17,852 nucleotides of DNA, taken from NCBI GenBank assembly GCA_023430705.1, contig JAEYZJ010000108.1, positions 1-17,852 of the forward strand, given 5' to 3'. Numbering within the stretch: the stretch's first letter is position 1; each line of letters begins with the position of its first letter. The DNA comes from Pseudomonadota bacterium. Lineage in GTDB: Bacteria; Pseudomonadota; Alphaproteobacteria; Rhizobiales; Devosiaceae. Shown here one piece after another: positions 7,307 to 16,068 of this stretch. A program made the position numbers and the translations under genes. A model generated the notes under the pieces. That model worked only from the letters and a program-made list of their open reading frames with translations, searched no databases and had not been told where the DNA came from.

Positions 7307-7320
7307 GGGTTCACTCCGGA

Positions 7321-8313
7321 TCAGTAGATCTTGGAGAACTCTTCGATGTTGGTCTTGTCGAACTGGAACGGCGCGGCCATGGCGGCGCTGTTGGTGTCGT
7401 CGAGCGTGATCTCGCCGACGCGGCCGATCGAGATCGTGGCGCCCGGCTTGGCCTCGGCCGTCTTGTTGGCCAGCTGGTAGGCGATCTGCACCGCCGAGTA
7501 GCCGAGGTCGATCGGGTTCCACAGCGCCACGGCCTGCGATGCGCCGTTGTCGATGAACTTCTTGAACTCGGACGGCAGCGCGAGGCCGGTGACGTTCACC
7601 TTGCCGATGAGGTTGTCGTCGGTCACCACCTGCGCGGCGGCCACGACGCCGACCGTCGTCGGCGCGATGATCGCCTTGAGCTCGGGATAGCTGGCGATCA
7701 GCCCCTTGGCCTCGTTGGTCGACTTCACCGAGTCGTCGTCGCCCTAGACCGTGGCGACGAGGTTGATGTTAGGGAACTTCTCGGGCAGCACCTTCTTGGC
7801 CGCCTCGATCCAGGCGTTCTGGTTCGTCGCCGTGGAGGAGGCCGAGAGGATGGCGACGTCGCCGCCCTCGGGCAGGTAGTCGGCCGCGAGCTTGATGATG
7901 GTCTCGCCGATGAGATCGGTGTCGGACGGGTTGAGATGCACCTGCCGGCCTTCCGGCGCGACGCCCGAGTCCCAGCTGATCACGGTGATGCCGCGGTCCA
8001 TCGCCTTCTTGAGGGCGGGTACGAGGGCGTCGGGATCGTTCGCCGAGATCGCGATGGCGTTTACGTTCTGCGCGATCAGCGAGTTGATGATCTCGATCTG
8101 GCCTTCCGCGGTCGCCGAGGTCGGGCCGGTGTAGATCACCTCGACATCGCCCAGCTCCTTGGCCGCCTCCTGCGCGCCCTTGTTGGCGGCATCGAAAAAG
8201 CCGTTGCCGAGGGATTTGACGACCAGCGCGATCTTCGTCTGGGCCATTGCGGGGGCAGAGAACAATACCGCACTGAGGGCCGTGGCGACGGCCAGTCTCT
8301 TCAATAGGCTCAT
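7321..8313 (-). pseudogene. rhaS: L-rhamnose-binding protein RhaS, interrupted by an in-frame amber codon
   Basis: The frame encodes 330 codons of a periplasmic sugar-binding protein, the normal RhaS length, with one TAG at codon 190 (7744-7746). A Sec signal peptide is clear (KRL, hydrophobic core, cleavage at about AMA-Q, residue 24-25). The mature part has the ribose-binding-like fold: KIALVVKSLGNGFFDAA, then SANDPDALVPALKKAMDRG and ITVISWDSG. Both sides of the TAG stay in one frame (VATV-stop-GDDDSVKSTNEA), and family members usually have Tyr before GDDD, so a single change from TAC or TAT explains it. ATG at 8313 follows a strong AGGGAGGAA. As read, it makes a 189-residue product with lobe 1 and part of lobe 2, probably non-functional. 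A recent mutation, sequencing error or suppression are all possible. Confidence 0.9.
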
Positions 8314-8348
8314 TGGTTCCTCCCTGAGCGTTGCAGTCCTGGTTGCTG

Positions 8349-8372
8349 CCGGTCGGTCAGGCGACCGACCGG
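8349..8372 (-). other. 10-bp hairpin spanning the rhaR stop, upstream of rhaS
   Basis: CCGGTCGGTC (8349-8358) and GACCGACCGG (8363-8372) are a perfect inverted repeat with a 4-base loop, AGGC. The rhaR TGA lies at the loop edge and rhaS starts 36 bases further along. No T-tract follows. It could attenuate read-through from rhaR or protect the 5' end of a processed rhaS message. Confidence 0.55.
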
Positions 8373-9157
8373 GATTTCTGCTCCGCGGCCTCCACCACGG
8401 TCAGCTCGATGCCCGCCTTTTCCAGCATGGTCCTGTCTTCGTCGCGGATGCCGCTGTCGGTAATGACGGTATGGATGCGCTCGAGACCGCACAGGATCAG
8501 GCTCGAGCGCCCCGAGAATTTGGAGGAGTCGGCGAGCACGATCAGCTCCTCCGCCTGGTTGATCAGCGCCAGCTCGGACTGCACCACCATCGGGTCCGCC
8601 TCCATCAGCCCGTGCTGGCCCAGCCCCTGGCAGCCGATGAACATGCGCTTGGCATAGAAATGCGAAGCCACGACGCCGCCGAACGGCGACAGGATCACGT
8701 TCTGCTCGCGATAGACGGTGCCGCCCGGAATGACGACCGAGTTGCGCGAGTTGTGGATGAGGAACTCGGCGATTCCGAAGCTGTTGGTGAACACCGAAAG
8801 CCGGCGGCCGGTGAGGTAATGCACCATCTGGTAGGTGGTGGTGCCGCCGTTGATGATGATCGGCTCGCCGTCCTTGCACAGCTCTACCGCCGCCCGGGCG
8901 ATGGCGCGCTTGGCTGCGATGTTGATGGTTTCGTTGACCGAGAACGGACGTCCCACGAGGCCGCCCTGCTCGGGCGGATTGAGCGCTTCGGCGCCGCCGC
9001 GCACCCGGCGCAGCCGGTTCTGCACGTGCAGCGCCGCGATGTCGCGGCGGATCGTCGCCTCCGACGTGCCGGTCATTTCGACCAGCTCGGCAACCGTCGC
9101 CAGCGGCCGTGCCTGGACCGCGGCGAGGATCACCCTGTGGCGTTCAGTCTCGTGCAT
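8357..9157 (-). CDS. rhaR: DeoR-family transcriptional regulator RhaR
   Basis: A 266-residue DeoR-family regulator. The N-terminal winged HTH occupies about residues 1-57 (ELVEMTGTSEATIRRDIAAL is the recognition region). The C-terminal DeoR sensor domain resembles sugar-phosphate isomerases, with the phosphate-binding loop INGGTTTYQM and the conserved ADSSKFSGRS near residue 215. It presumably senses a phosphorylated rhamnose intermediate and represses the locus. ATG at 9157 follows AGGGAGA. It heads the minus-strand operon, 43 bases before rhaS, and is divergent from rhaD. The symmetric repeats in the shared 172-base control region are the likely targets. Confidence 0.92.
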   Translation of the reverse strand: MHETERHRVILAAVQARPLATVAELVEMTGTSEATIRRDIAALHVQNRLRRVRGGAEALNPPEQGGLVGRPFSVNETINIAAKRAIARAAVELCKDGEPIIINGGTTTYQMVHYLTGRRLSVFTNSFGIAEFLIHNSRNSVVIPGGTVYREQNVILSPFGGVVASHFYAKRMFIGCQGLGQHGLMEADPMVVQSELALINQAEELIVLADSSKFSGRSSLILCGLERIHTVITDSGIRDEDRTMLEKAGIELTVVEAAEQKSRSVA

Positions 9158-9195
9158 CTCGTCTCCCTGAATGAGTCATTTTCACCAAAACCCGT

Positions 9196-9264
9196 CACTG
9201 TCAATCACGTTGCAGCACGACGCCACGCCGTATGACGCTTTCTGATGGTTTCTGATTGACAGTG
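9196..9264. promoter_or_regulatory. Divergent rhaR/rhaD control region with a 12-bp inverted repeat
   Basis: CACTGTCAATCA (9196-9207) and TGATTGACAGTG (9253-9264) are exact reverse complements separated by 45 bases. Each arm contains TTGACA reading outward, one towards rhaR and one towards rhaD, so the two -35 elements probably lie inside the operator arms. A RhaR dimer or tetramer bound to both arms would silence both operons. The repeat and hexamers are seen; the protein is inferred from position. Confidence 0.7.
9239..9256. promoter_or_regulatory. Tandem TTTCTGAT repeats, probable DeoR-type half-sites
   Basis: TTTCTGAT occurs at 9239-9246 and 9249-9256, 10 bases apart, one helical turn. 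DeoR-family regulators such as GlpR and AgaR use direct repeats with a TTTC core at this kind of spacing. The pair overlaps the right arm of the inverted repeat and the -35 of rhaD. Confidence 0.5.
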
Positions 9265-9284
9265 GCCAGCGCCCGGCGCTAGTC
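9256..9284 (+). promoter_or_regulatory. Putative rhaD-rhaI promoter
   Basis: TTGACA at 9256-9261 is a perfect -35 hexamer. CTAGTC at 9279-9284 follows after 17 bases and resembles the alphaproteobacterial CTATAT-type -10 only moderately. The start codon of rhaD is 46 bases downstream, leaving room for the leader and a GGGGAGGAG ribosome site. Confidence 0.5.
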
Positions 9285-9329
9285 CCGTCACCAATAGGCG
9301 GAAAAAGACGTCTACCCGGGGAGGAGCCA

Positions 9330-11429
<2,100 letters not shown>

Positions 11430-11488
11430 CGGGCCAGACACCCGCATCCGGCGCTGAGCCACAGGAATCCAGGGGGGAGGAGACCCAA

Positions 11489-12781
11489 ATGACCGACCAA
11501 CTCATCGACCAGTCGGTGGTCGACCAGAGCAACGAGGCGGCCCGCAGGGCGCTCGAGGCCGACTACGCGCATCTGGGCGAGCAGCTCAGCCGCCGCGGCA
11601 TCGACATCGGCGAGGTGCTGGACAAGGTCTCGGCCTTCACCGTCGCCGTTCCTTCATGGGGCGTCGGCACCGGCGGCACGCGTTTTGCCAAGTTCCCGGG
11701 CGCGGGCGAGCCGCGCGACATCTTCGACAAGCTCGAGGACTGCGCCGTCATCAACCAGCTGACCCGCGCCACGCCCAGCGTCTCGCTGCACATTCCCTGG
11801 GACCGGGCTGACCCGAACCGGCTGAAGCAGGCCGCCTCGCGCTTCGGGCTCGGCTTCGACGCGATGAACTCGAACACCTTTTCGGACGCGCCGGGCCAGG
11901 CGCATTCCTACAGGTACGGCTCGCTCGCCAACTATGCCCGCGACACCCGCCAGCAGGCGATCGAGCACAATCTCGAATGCATCGAGATCGGCCGCACCGT
12001 CGGTTCGAAGGCCTTGACGGTCTGGATCGGCGACGGCTCCAACTTCCCCGGCCAGGTCAATTTCACGAAGGTGTTCGAGTACTATCTCGACGCCATGAAG
12101 CAGATCTATGCCGACCTGCCGGCCGACTGGAAGCTCTTCACCGAGCACAAGATGTACGAGCCGGCCTTCTATTCCACCGTCGTGCAGGACTGGGGCACCA
12201 ACTACCTGATCGCGACCGAGCTGGGGGAGAAGGCCTACTGCCTCGTCGACCTCGGCCACCACGCGCCAAACGTCAACATCGAGATGATCGTCGCCCGGCT
12301 GATCCAGTTCAAAAAGCTCGGCGGCTTCCACTTCAATGACTCCAAGTACGGCGACGACGACCTCGACACCGGCTCGATCGATCCCTACCGCCTGTTCCTC
12401 GTCTTCAACGAGCTGGTCGATGCCGAACTGCGCAAGGCGAAGGGCTTCGCCCCCGCCCACATGCTGGACCAGAGCCACAATGTCACCGACCCGATCGAGT
12501 CGCTGATCCGCTCCGCCAACGAGGTTCGCCGCGCCTATGCCCTGGCGCTGCTCGTCGACCGGCGCGAGCTCGAGCAATACCAGCAGTCGAACGACGCGCT
12601 CATGGCCTCCGAGACGCTGAAGCAGGCGTTCCGCACCGATGTCGAGCCGATCCTCGCGAAGGCCCGCCTCGACGCGGGCGGCGCGATCGAACCGATCGCT
12701 GCCTATCGTGCCTCGGGCTACCGCCAGAGGGTCGCCGGAATCCGCCCGTCGGTCGCCGCGGGTGGCGGCGGCATCGTCTGA
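11489..12781 (+). CDS. rhaI: L-rhamnose isomerase RhaI (rhizobial type)
   Basis: A 430-residue isomerase of the xylose-isomerase-like TIM-barrel family, expected to convert L-rhamnose to L-rhamnulose in the cytosol using divalent metal. Visible landmarks are FTVAVPSWGVGTGGTRFAKF (50-69), HIPWDR, the metal/substrate region LFTEHKMYEPAFYSTVVQDW, CLVDLGHHAPNVNIEMI and FHFNDSKYGDDDLD. It belongs to the rhizobial group rather than the E. coli RhaA type. ATG at 11489 follows GGGGGGAGGAG about 7 bases upstream. The same frame is open a long way upstream through rhaD in another phase, but that part is a shadow. It ends the plus-strand operon, with a strong hairpin 6 bases after the stop. Confidence 0.94.
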   Translation: MTDQLIDQSVVDQSNEAARRALEADYAHLGEQLSRRGIDIGEVLDKVSAFTVAVPSWGVGTGGTRFAKFPGAGEPRDIFDKLEDCAVINQLTRATPSVSLHIPWDRADPNRLKQAASRFGLGFDAMNSNTFSDAPGQAHSYRYGSLANYARDTRQQAIEHNLECIEIGRTVGSKALTVWIGDGSNFPGQVNFTKVFEYYLDAMKQIYADLPADWKLFTEHKMYEPAFYSTVVQDWGTNYLIATELGEKAYCLVDLGHHAPNVNIEMIVARLIQFKKLGGFHFNDSKYGDDDLDTGSIDPYRLFLVFNELVDAELRKAKGFAPAHMLDQSHNVTDPIESLIRSANEVRRAYALALLVDRRELEQYQQSNDALMASETLKQAFRTDVEPILAKARLDAGGAIEPIAAYRASGYRQRVAGIRPSVAAGGGGIV

Positions 12782-12787
12782 AAGATC

Positions 12788-12815
12788 GAAGGGGCTCCCG
12801 GCGGGGAGCCCCTTC
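12788..12815 (+). terminator. Terminator hairpin of the rhaD-rhaI operon
   Basis: GAAGGGGCTCCC (12788-12799) and GGGAGCCCCTTC (12804-12815) form a perfect 12-bp stem with the loop GGCG, directly after the rhaI stop. Only a short GCCTT follows, so the T-tract is weak, but the stem stability and position make this a convincing intrinsic terminator. Confidence 0.8.
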
Positions 12816-12818
12816 GCC

Positions 12819-12848
12819 TTGCCGGGTGACGTTGGGCAGACCCGGCAA
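12819..12848 (-). terminator. Second hairpin, probable terminator of the DUF1127 gene
   Basis: TTGCCGGGT (12819-12827) and ACCCGGCAA (12840-12848) form a perfect 9-bp stem with a 12-base loop. It lies 19 bases beyond the stop of the minus-strand DUF1127 gene and 3 bases from the rhaI terminator, so the two convergent genes each have their own hairpin. Confidence 0.5.
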
Positions 12849-12867
12849 TTTCCGATGTCCGTGTGGT

Positions 12868-13119
12868 CTATTCCGCCGGCACCATGCGGCGCGGCCTTGC
12901 CACCGACGGGGCGCGGTGGCCGGTGCGGCGCTGGGGCTCGGCCCACTCCGGCAGCACCCCGTCGGCCGGCTTCTCGATCCGGCCGTGCACGAAGGCCTCG
13001 ATCTGGTTGCGCTCGATGCCGATATCGGCCAGCAGGTAATCGTCGAGCCGGTCGAGCCGCGTGATGTCGTGGCGAATGTTGACCCACTCGATGATGCGGC
13101 GGACAAGAGTTCTCAGCAT
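12868..13119 (-). CDS. DUF1127 (YjiS-like) small protein
   Basis: An 83-residue protein carrying the DUF1127 core at about residues 20-45: an Arg-rich stretch, then LDRLDDYLLADIGIERNQIEAF. Such small basic proteins are abundant in alphaproteobacteria; some have been linked to phosphate and carbon metabolism or RNA turnover, but this one cannot be assigned a role. The start is ATG at 13119, with GAAGGAGACGGG upstream; a longer in-frame start at 13170 lacks such a site. The tail after residue 47 is Pro/Arg-rich and unlike the core. It is divergent from the LysR gene, a pairing suggesting control by that regulator. Confidence 0.82.
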   Translation of the reverse strand: MLRTLVRRIIEWVNIRHDITRLDRLDDYLLADIGIERNQIEAFVHGRIEKPADGVLPEWAEPQRRTGHRAPSVARPRRMVPAE

Positions 13120-13310
13120 TTCCCGTCTCCTTCGTTGCTGCAAAACGATACCGCCCACGACACGGGCCACCGTGCCTTGCTGTGTGCGTCTCGCCTTGCT
13201 GAATTCCGGGAAGCCATTGAGTTGAGCGGCTTCCTGATGACCCCATACTTGCGCATTCCGGCGTTGAACCGATACAAGGAAGTTCGAAACGGGTTTTGCG
13301 GGAATGAAAA

Positions 13311-14189
13311 ATGGCCGCCGACAGCTTTGCCTGGGATGACCTGCGCCTGTTCCTCGACGTGGCCCGGCTCGGTGGCCTCAGCCCCGCCACCGCAACGACC
13401 GGGCTGAGCGCCGCGACCCTCGGCCGCCGCGTCACCGCGCTCGAGCATCACATCGGCGAGCCGCTCTTCGTCCGCCGCCAGACCGGCTACGAGCTGACCC
13501 GCGCGGGCGAGGAACTGCTGCGCCACGCCGAGGAGGTCGAGCAGGCCATGCTGGCCGTCAGCCGCTGGCGCGAAGGCAATGTCGGCGACAAGATCGTGCG
13601 CGTTTCGGCCGGCACCTGGACCTCGATGTTCATCGCCCGCCACATCGGCGAGCTCTGGCACGTCGCCGACGGCATCCGGGTCGAGCTCGTCACTGCCAAC
13701 GAGAAGGTCGACATCGGGCGCCGCGCCGCCGACATCGGCCTGCGCGCCGCCCGCCCCACCGAACCCTTCCTCGCGGGGCGGCAGATCGGCCGGGTCGCCC
13801 ACGCCCTCTATGCCGGCCGCCACCTGATCAACGGCGTCGAGGCGGGCATGTTCGTCGGCGTGGCGGGCGACGCGGCCAATCTCGCCTCGGCCAGGTGGCT
13901 GATGGCCCATCATGGCGACCGCATCGGCGTGCGCGGCAACGACCCGCACTCGGTGGCCGAACTCGTCGCCGCCGGGGCAGGGCTCAGCATCTTCCCCTGC
14001 TTCGCCGCCGACAGCGATCCCCGCCTCGCGCGGGTCGCCCCGCCGATCGCGGAGCTGAACCAGGAGCAGTGGCTGGTCACCCACCACGACGACCGCCACC
14101 GCCCGGAAGTCCGCCGCATCGCCGACCGCATCGTCACCCTGATGCAGCAGCACGCGCCGCTGTTCCGCGGCGAGCTGCGACAGCCTTAA
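13311..14189 (+). CDS. LysR-family transcriptional regulator
   Basis: A 292-residue LysR-type regulator. The winged HTH is at residues 1-65 (FAWDDLRLFLDVARLGGLS, then LGRRVTALEHHIGEPLFVRR), followed by the linker helix (TRAGEELLRHAEEVEQAM) and a shortened effector domain ending in LYAGRHLI and AGAGLSIFPCFAAD segments. The start is ATG at 13311; the ribosome site is weak (GCGGGA). It should bind the 191-base divergent region shared with the DUF1127 gene. That region contains GCCTTGCTG twice (13174-13182, 13193-13201), 19 bases apart. The effector is unknown and no metabolic gene adjoins it. The stop TAA is followed at once by a hairpin. Confidence 0.92.
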   Translation: MAADSFAWDDLRLFLDVARLGGLSPATATTGLSAATLGRRVTALEHHIGEPLFVRRQTGYELTRAGEELLRHAEEVEQAMLAVSRWREGNVGDKIVRVSAGTWTSMFIARHIGELWHVADGIRVELVTANEKVDIGRRAADIGLRAARPTEPFLAGRQIGRVAHALYAGRHLINGVEAGMFVGVAGDAANLASARWLMAHHGDRIGVRGNDPHSVAELVAAGAGLSIFPCFAADSDPRLARVAPPIAELNQEQWLVTHHDDRHRPEVRRIADRIVTLMQQHAPLFRGELRQP

Positions 14190-14207
14190 CCGGGCGGCAA
14201 CGCCCGG
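14190..14207 (+). terminator. Terminator-like hairpin after the LysR gene
   Basis: CCGGGCG and CGCCCGG form a perfect 7-bp stem closed by the stable GNRA tetraloop GCAA, starting at the base after the LysR stop. There is no T-tract. It lies 39 bases before the next gene and could be a terminator or a processing structure. Confidence 0.5.
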
Positions 14208-14246
14208 CCGGCATCATCCGCCCGGACTGAACCGAGCGGAGCTGAG

Positions 14247-14780
14247 ATGCGCGCCTGCGCTTTCGTTGTCGGCCCACATGACGGTCCCGGTGCGGCGCTC
14301 GCCGACCTGGCGCGCGGCCTCGGCTTTGCGGCGGTGCAGCCCTATTCCAGCCTCGCCGCCGCCGAGGCGCAGGCCCAGCAGACCCCGCTGCTGTTCTTTC
14401 TGTTCGCCGCCGTCGACGATGTGCTGGTGCTGAAGGCCGCCGCCGACGCCATCCGCTTCTCGCCGAGCCGCCGCATCCGCTTCTCGCCCTTGGTCTATTT
14501 CTCCGAGAGCCCGTCCCTCGAGGCGATCCGGACCTGCGTCGAGATGGGCTTCGACGACGTGATCACGCTGCCTTTCACGCCCTCGCGCGTCGCCGGCCGC
14601 CTCGATCGGCTCGTCGACCACACCCAGGTCTATTTCGAGACCGCCGACTACCTCGGGCCCGACCGGGGCGCCCGCCGGACGCACGCGCGCGGCAACGGCC
14701 TCTATCGCCGCCTCGAGATCATGCGCACGGTGCTGGGCGGCGTCAGCGTCATGCGCGACGAGATGCAGGTGGCCGTCTAG
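14247..14780 (+). CDS. Response-regulator-like protein with a degenerate receiver domain
   Basis: A 177-residue protein. Residues 1-125 follow a CheY-like layout: a first strand CAFVVGP, a third-strand region LLFFLFAAV, the fourth strand FSPLVYFSE, and GFDDVITLPF, which aligns with the usual GADDYLTKPF. The phospho-acceptor Asp expected at the end of strand 3 is absent and the conserved Lys before Pro is Leu, so phosphorylation is unlikely. The C-terminal 50 residues (YFETADYLGPDRGARR, then YRRLEIMRTVLGGV) are basic and hold no output domain I recognise. ATG at 14247 follows GGAGC. Similar proteins appear to be common in rhizobia, but their role is unknown to me. Confidence 0.75.
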   Translation: MRACAFVVGPHDGPGAALADLARGLGFAAVQPYSSLAAAEAQAQQTPLLFFLFAAVDDVLVLKAAADAIRFSPSRRIRFSPLVYFSESPSLEAIRTCVEMGFDDVITLPFTPSRVAGRLDRLVDHTQVYFETADYLGPDRGARRTHARGNGLYRRLEIMRTVLGGVSVMRDEMQVAV

Positions 14781-14893
14781 AACCCGCCCACCGTGACAAA
14801 TTTCCCGCTGCGCGGCCGATTCTGGGCGCCCCGCTTGCCGGATTGAACCGATTTTACTAGGGTCCGCGGCCTTCCCTTGCGAGTCCCCTGGCC

Positions 14894-16063
14894 ATGAGAT
14901 TCGGTATCGAGCTGCCGCCGCAGCAGCGCGTCTATGGCGGCTTCTTCATCTACTCGTTCTGCATGGGCAGCCTGCCGCCGCGCCTGCCCGACATCCAGCG
15001 CGCCATGGGGGTCGCCGAAGGGGCGCTCGGCTTCGGGCTGATCGGCGCTGCCGTCGGCACGCTGATCTCGCTCAGCGTTGCCGGGCCCTGGCTCGAGAAG
15101 TTCGGCTATCGCCGCTCGATCCTCGTGCTCATCCCGCTGCTGTCGCTGTTCTATGCAGTCGCGACCTTCGCCACCGGCCCGCTGGCCTTCTTCCTGCTGC
15201 TGCTGCCGGTGGGCCTCGTCATCGGCGGCATCGAGATCATCCTCAACCTCGAGGCCGACCGCACCGAGCACCTGCTCGGCCACCGCATCATGAACCGGGC
15301 CCACGCCTTCTGGAGCTTCGGCTTCTTTTCGGCCGGCATCGTCTCGGCGCTGGTCGCCCAAAGTGGCCTCGAGGTGCATCTCCACCTGCTGCTGATGGTG
15401 CCGGTGGTGGTGATCGGCGTCGCGCTGCTGCTCGGCCGCTACGAGCCCGCGCCGCATCGCACCGGAACCTCGAGCGACGAGACGCGGGGCTTCGCCACCC
15501 CGACCGCCGCCATCATGGTGCTGGTCATCGTCACGCTCTCGGCCATGATCATAGAGGGCGCCGGCATCGACTGGTCCGCCATCTACATGCGCGACGAGTT
15601 CCAGGTGACCCCGTTCATCGCCGGCTTCGCCGTGGCGCTGGGCGCTCTCACCCAGGCGGTGACGCGCTTCTTCATCGATCCCTTCGTCGAACGCTACAGC
15701 CCCACTGTCGTCTCCCGCGTGCTCCTTGCGATCCTCCTCGCCGGAACGCTGCTCATCTTCTTTGCCACCACCGACTGGATGGCGCTGACCGGCTTCGCCC
15801 TCGCCGGCGTCGGCACTTCCGCCATCTTCCCGCTCGCCATGTCGGCGGCGGCGCAACGGACCGACCGCCCGGCGGCGACCAACGTGGCCTCGCTGGCGCA
15901 GACCTCGTTCGTGGCCTTCCTGCTGGGGCCGCCCCTCCTCGGCTACATCGCCGAGCACTTCGGTATCCGCTGGTCCTTCGGGATCGGCATCCCCCTTGTC
16001 ATCCTGAGCCTCATTTTTGCCGATGCGCTCGGCAAGAAGCCTCTCCGCCACGAAGTCGACTGA
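14894..16063 (+). CDS. YbjJ-like MFS transporter (copy 1)
   Basis: A 389-residue inner-membrane protein with many hydrophobic segments (about 12 expected) and the layout of YbjJ-like MFS proteins. Markers are GSLPPRLPDIQRAMGV after the first helix, the cytoplasmic loop GPWLEKFGYRRS, MNRAHAFWSFGFFSAG near the middle, EGAGIDWSAIYMRD at the start of the second half, and SAAAQRTDRPAATN. The substrate is unknown. ATG at 14894 has no good ribosome site, and the 113-base region upstream shows only weak promoter candidates. It is followed after 5 bases by copy 2, with which it shares most of these motifs, so the pair is a tandem duplication. Confidence 0.9.
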   Translation: MRFGIELPPQQRVYGGFFIYSFCMGSLPPRLPDIQRAMGVAEGALGFGLIGAAVGTLISLSVAGPWLEKFGYRRSILVLIPLLSLFYAVATFATGPLAFFLLLLPVGLVIGGIEIILNLEADRTEHLLGHRIMNRAHAFWSFGFFSAGIVSALVAQSGLEVHLHLLLMVPVVVIGVALLLGRYEPAPHRTGTSSDETRGFATPTAAIMVLVIVTLSAMIIEGAGIDWSAIYMRDEFQVTPFIAGFAVALGALTQAVTRFFIDPFVERYSPTVVSRVLLAILLAGTLLIFFATTDWMALTGFALAGVGTSAIFPLAMSAAAQRTDRPAATNVASLAQTSFVAFLLGPPLLGYIAEHFGIRWSFGIGIPLVILSLIFADALGKKPLRHEVD

Positions 16064-16068
16064 GACCA

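Noticed and set aside
7321..7728. A separate gene starting at GTG 7728 after the rhaS amber codon
   Set aside because: It has no ribosome site, begins inside the sugar-binding fold and lacks a signal peptide, so it is the tail of the broken rhaS rather than an independent gene.
14781..14893. A promoter for the MFS operon (TTGCCG with TACTAG, or GTGACA further upstream)
   Set aside because: Spacing between the first pair is 14 bases and the second has no good -10, so neither could be called.
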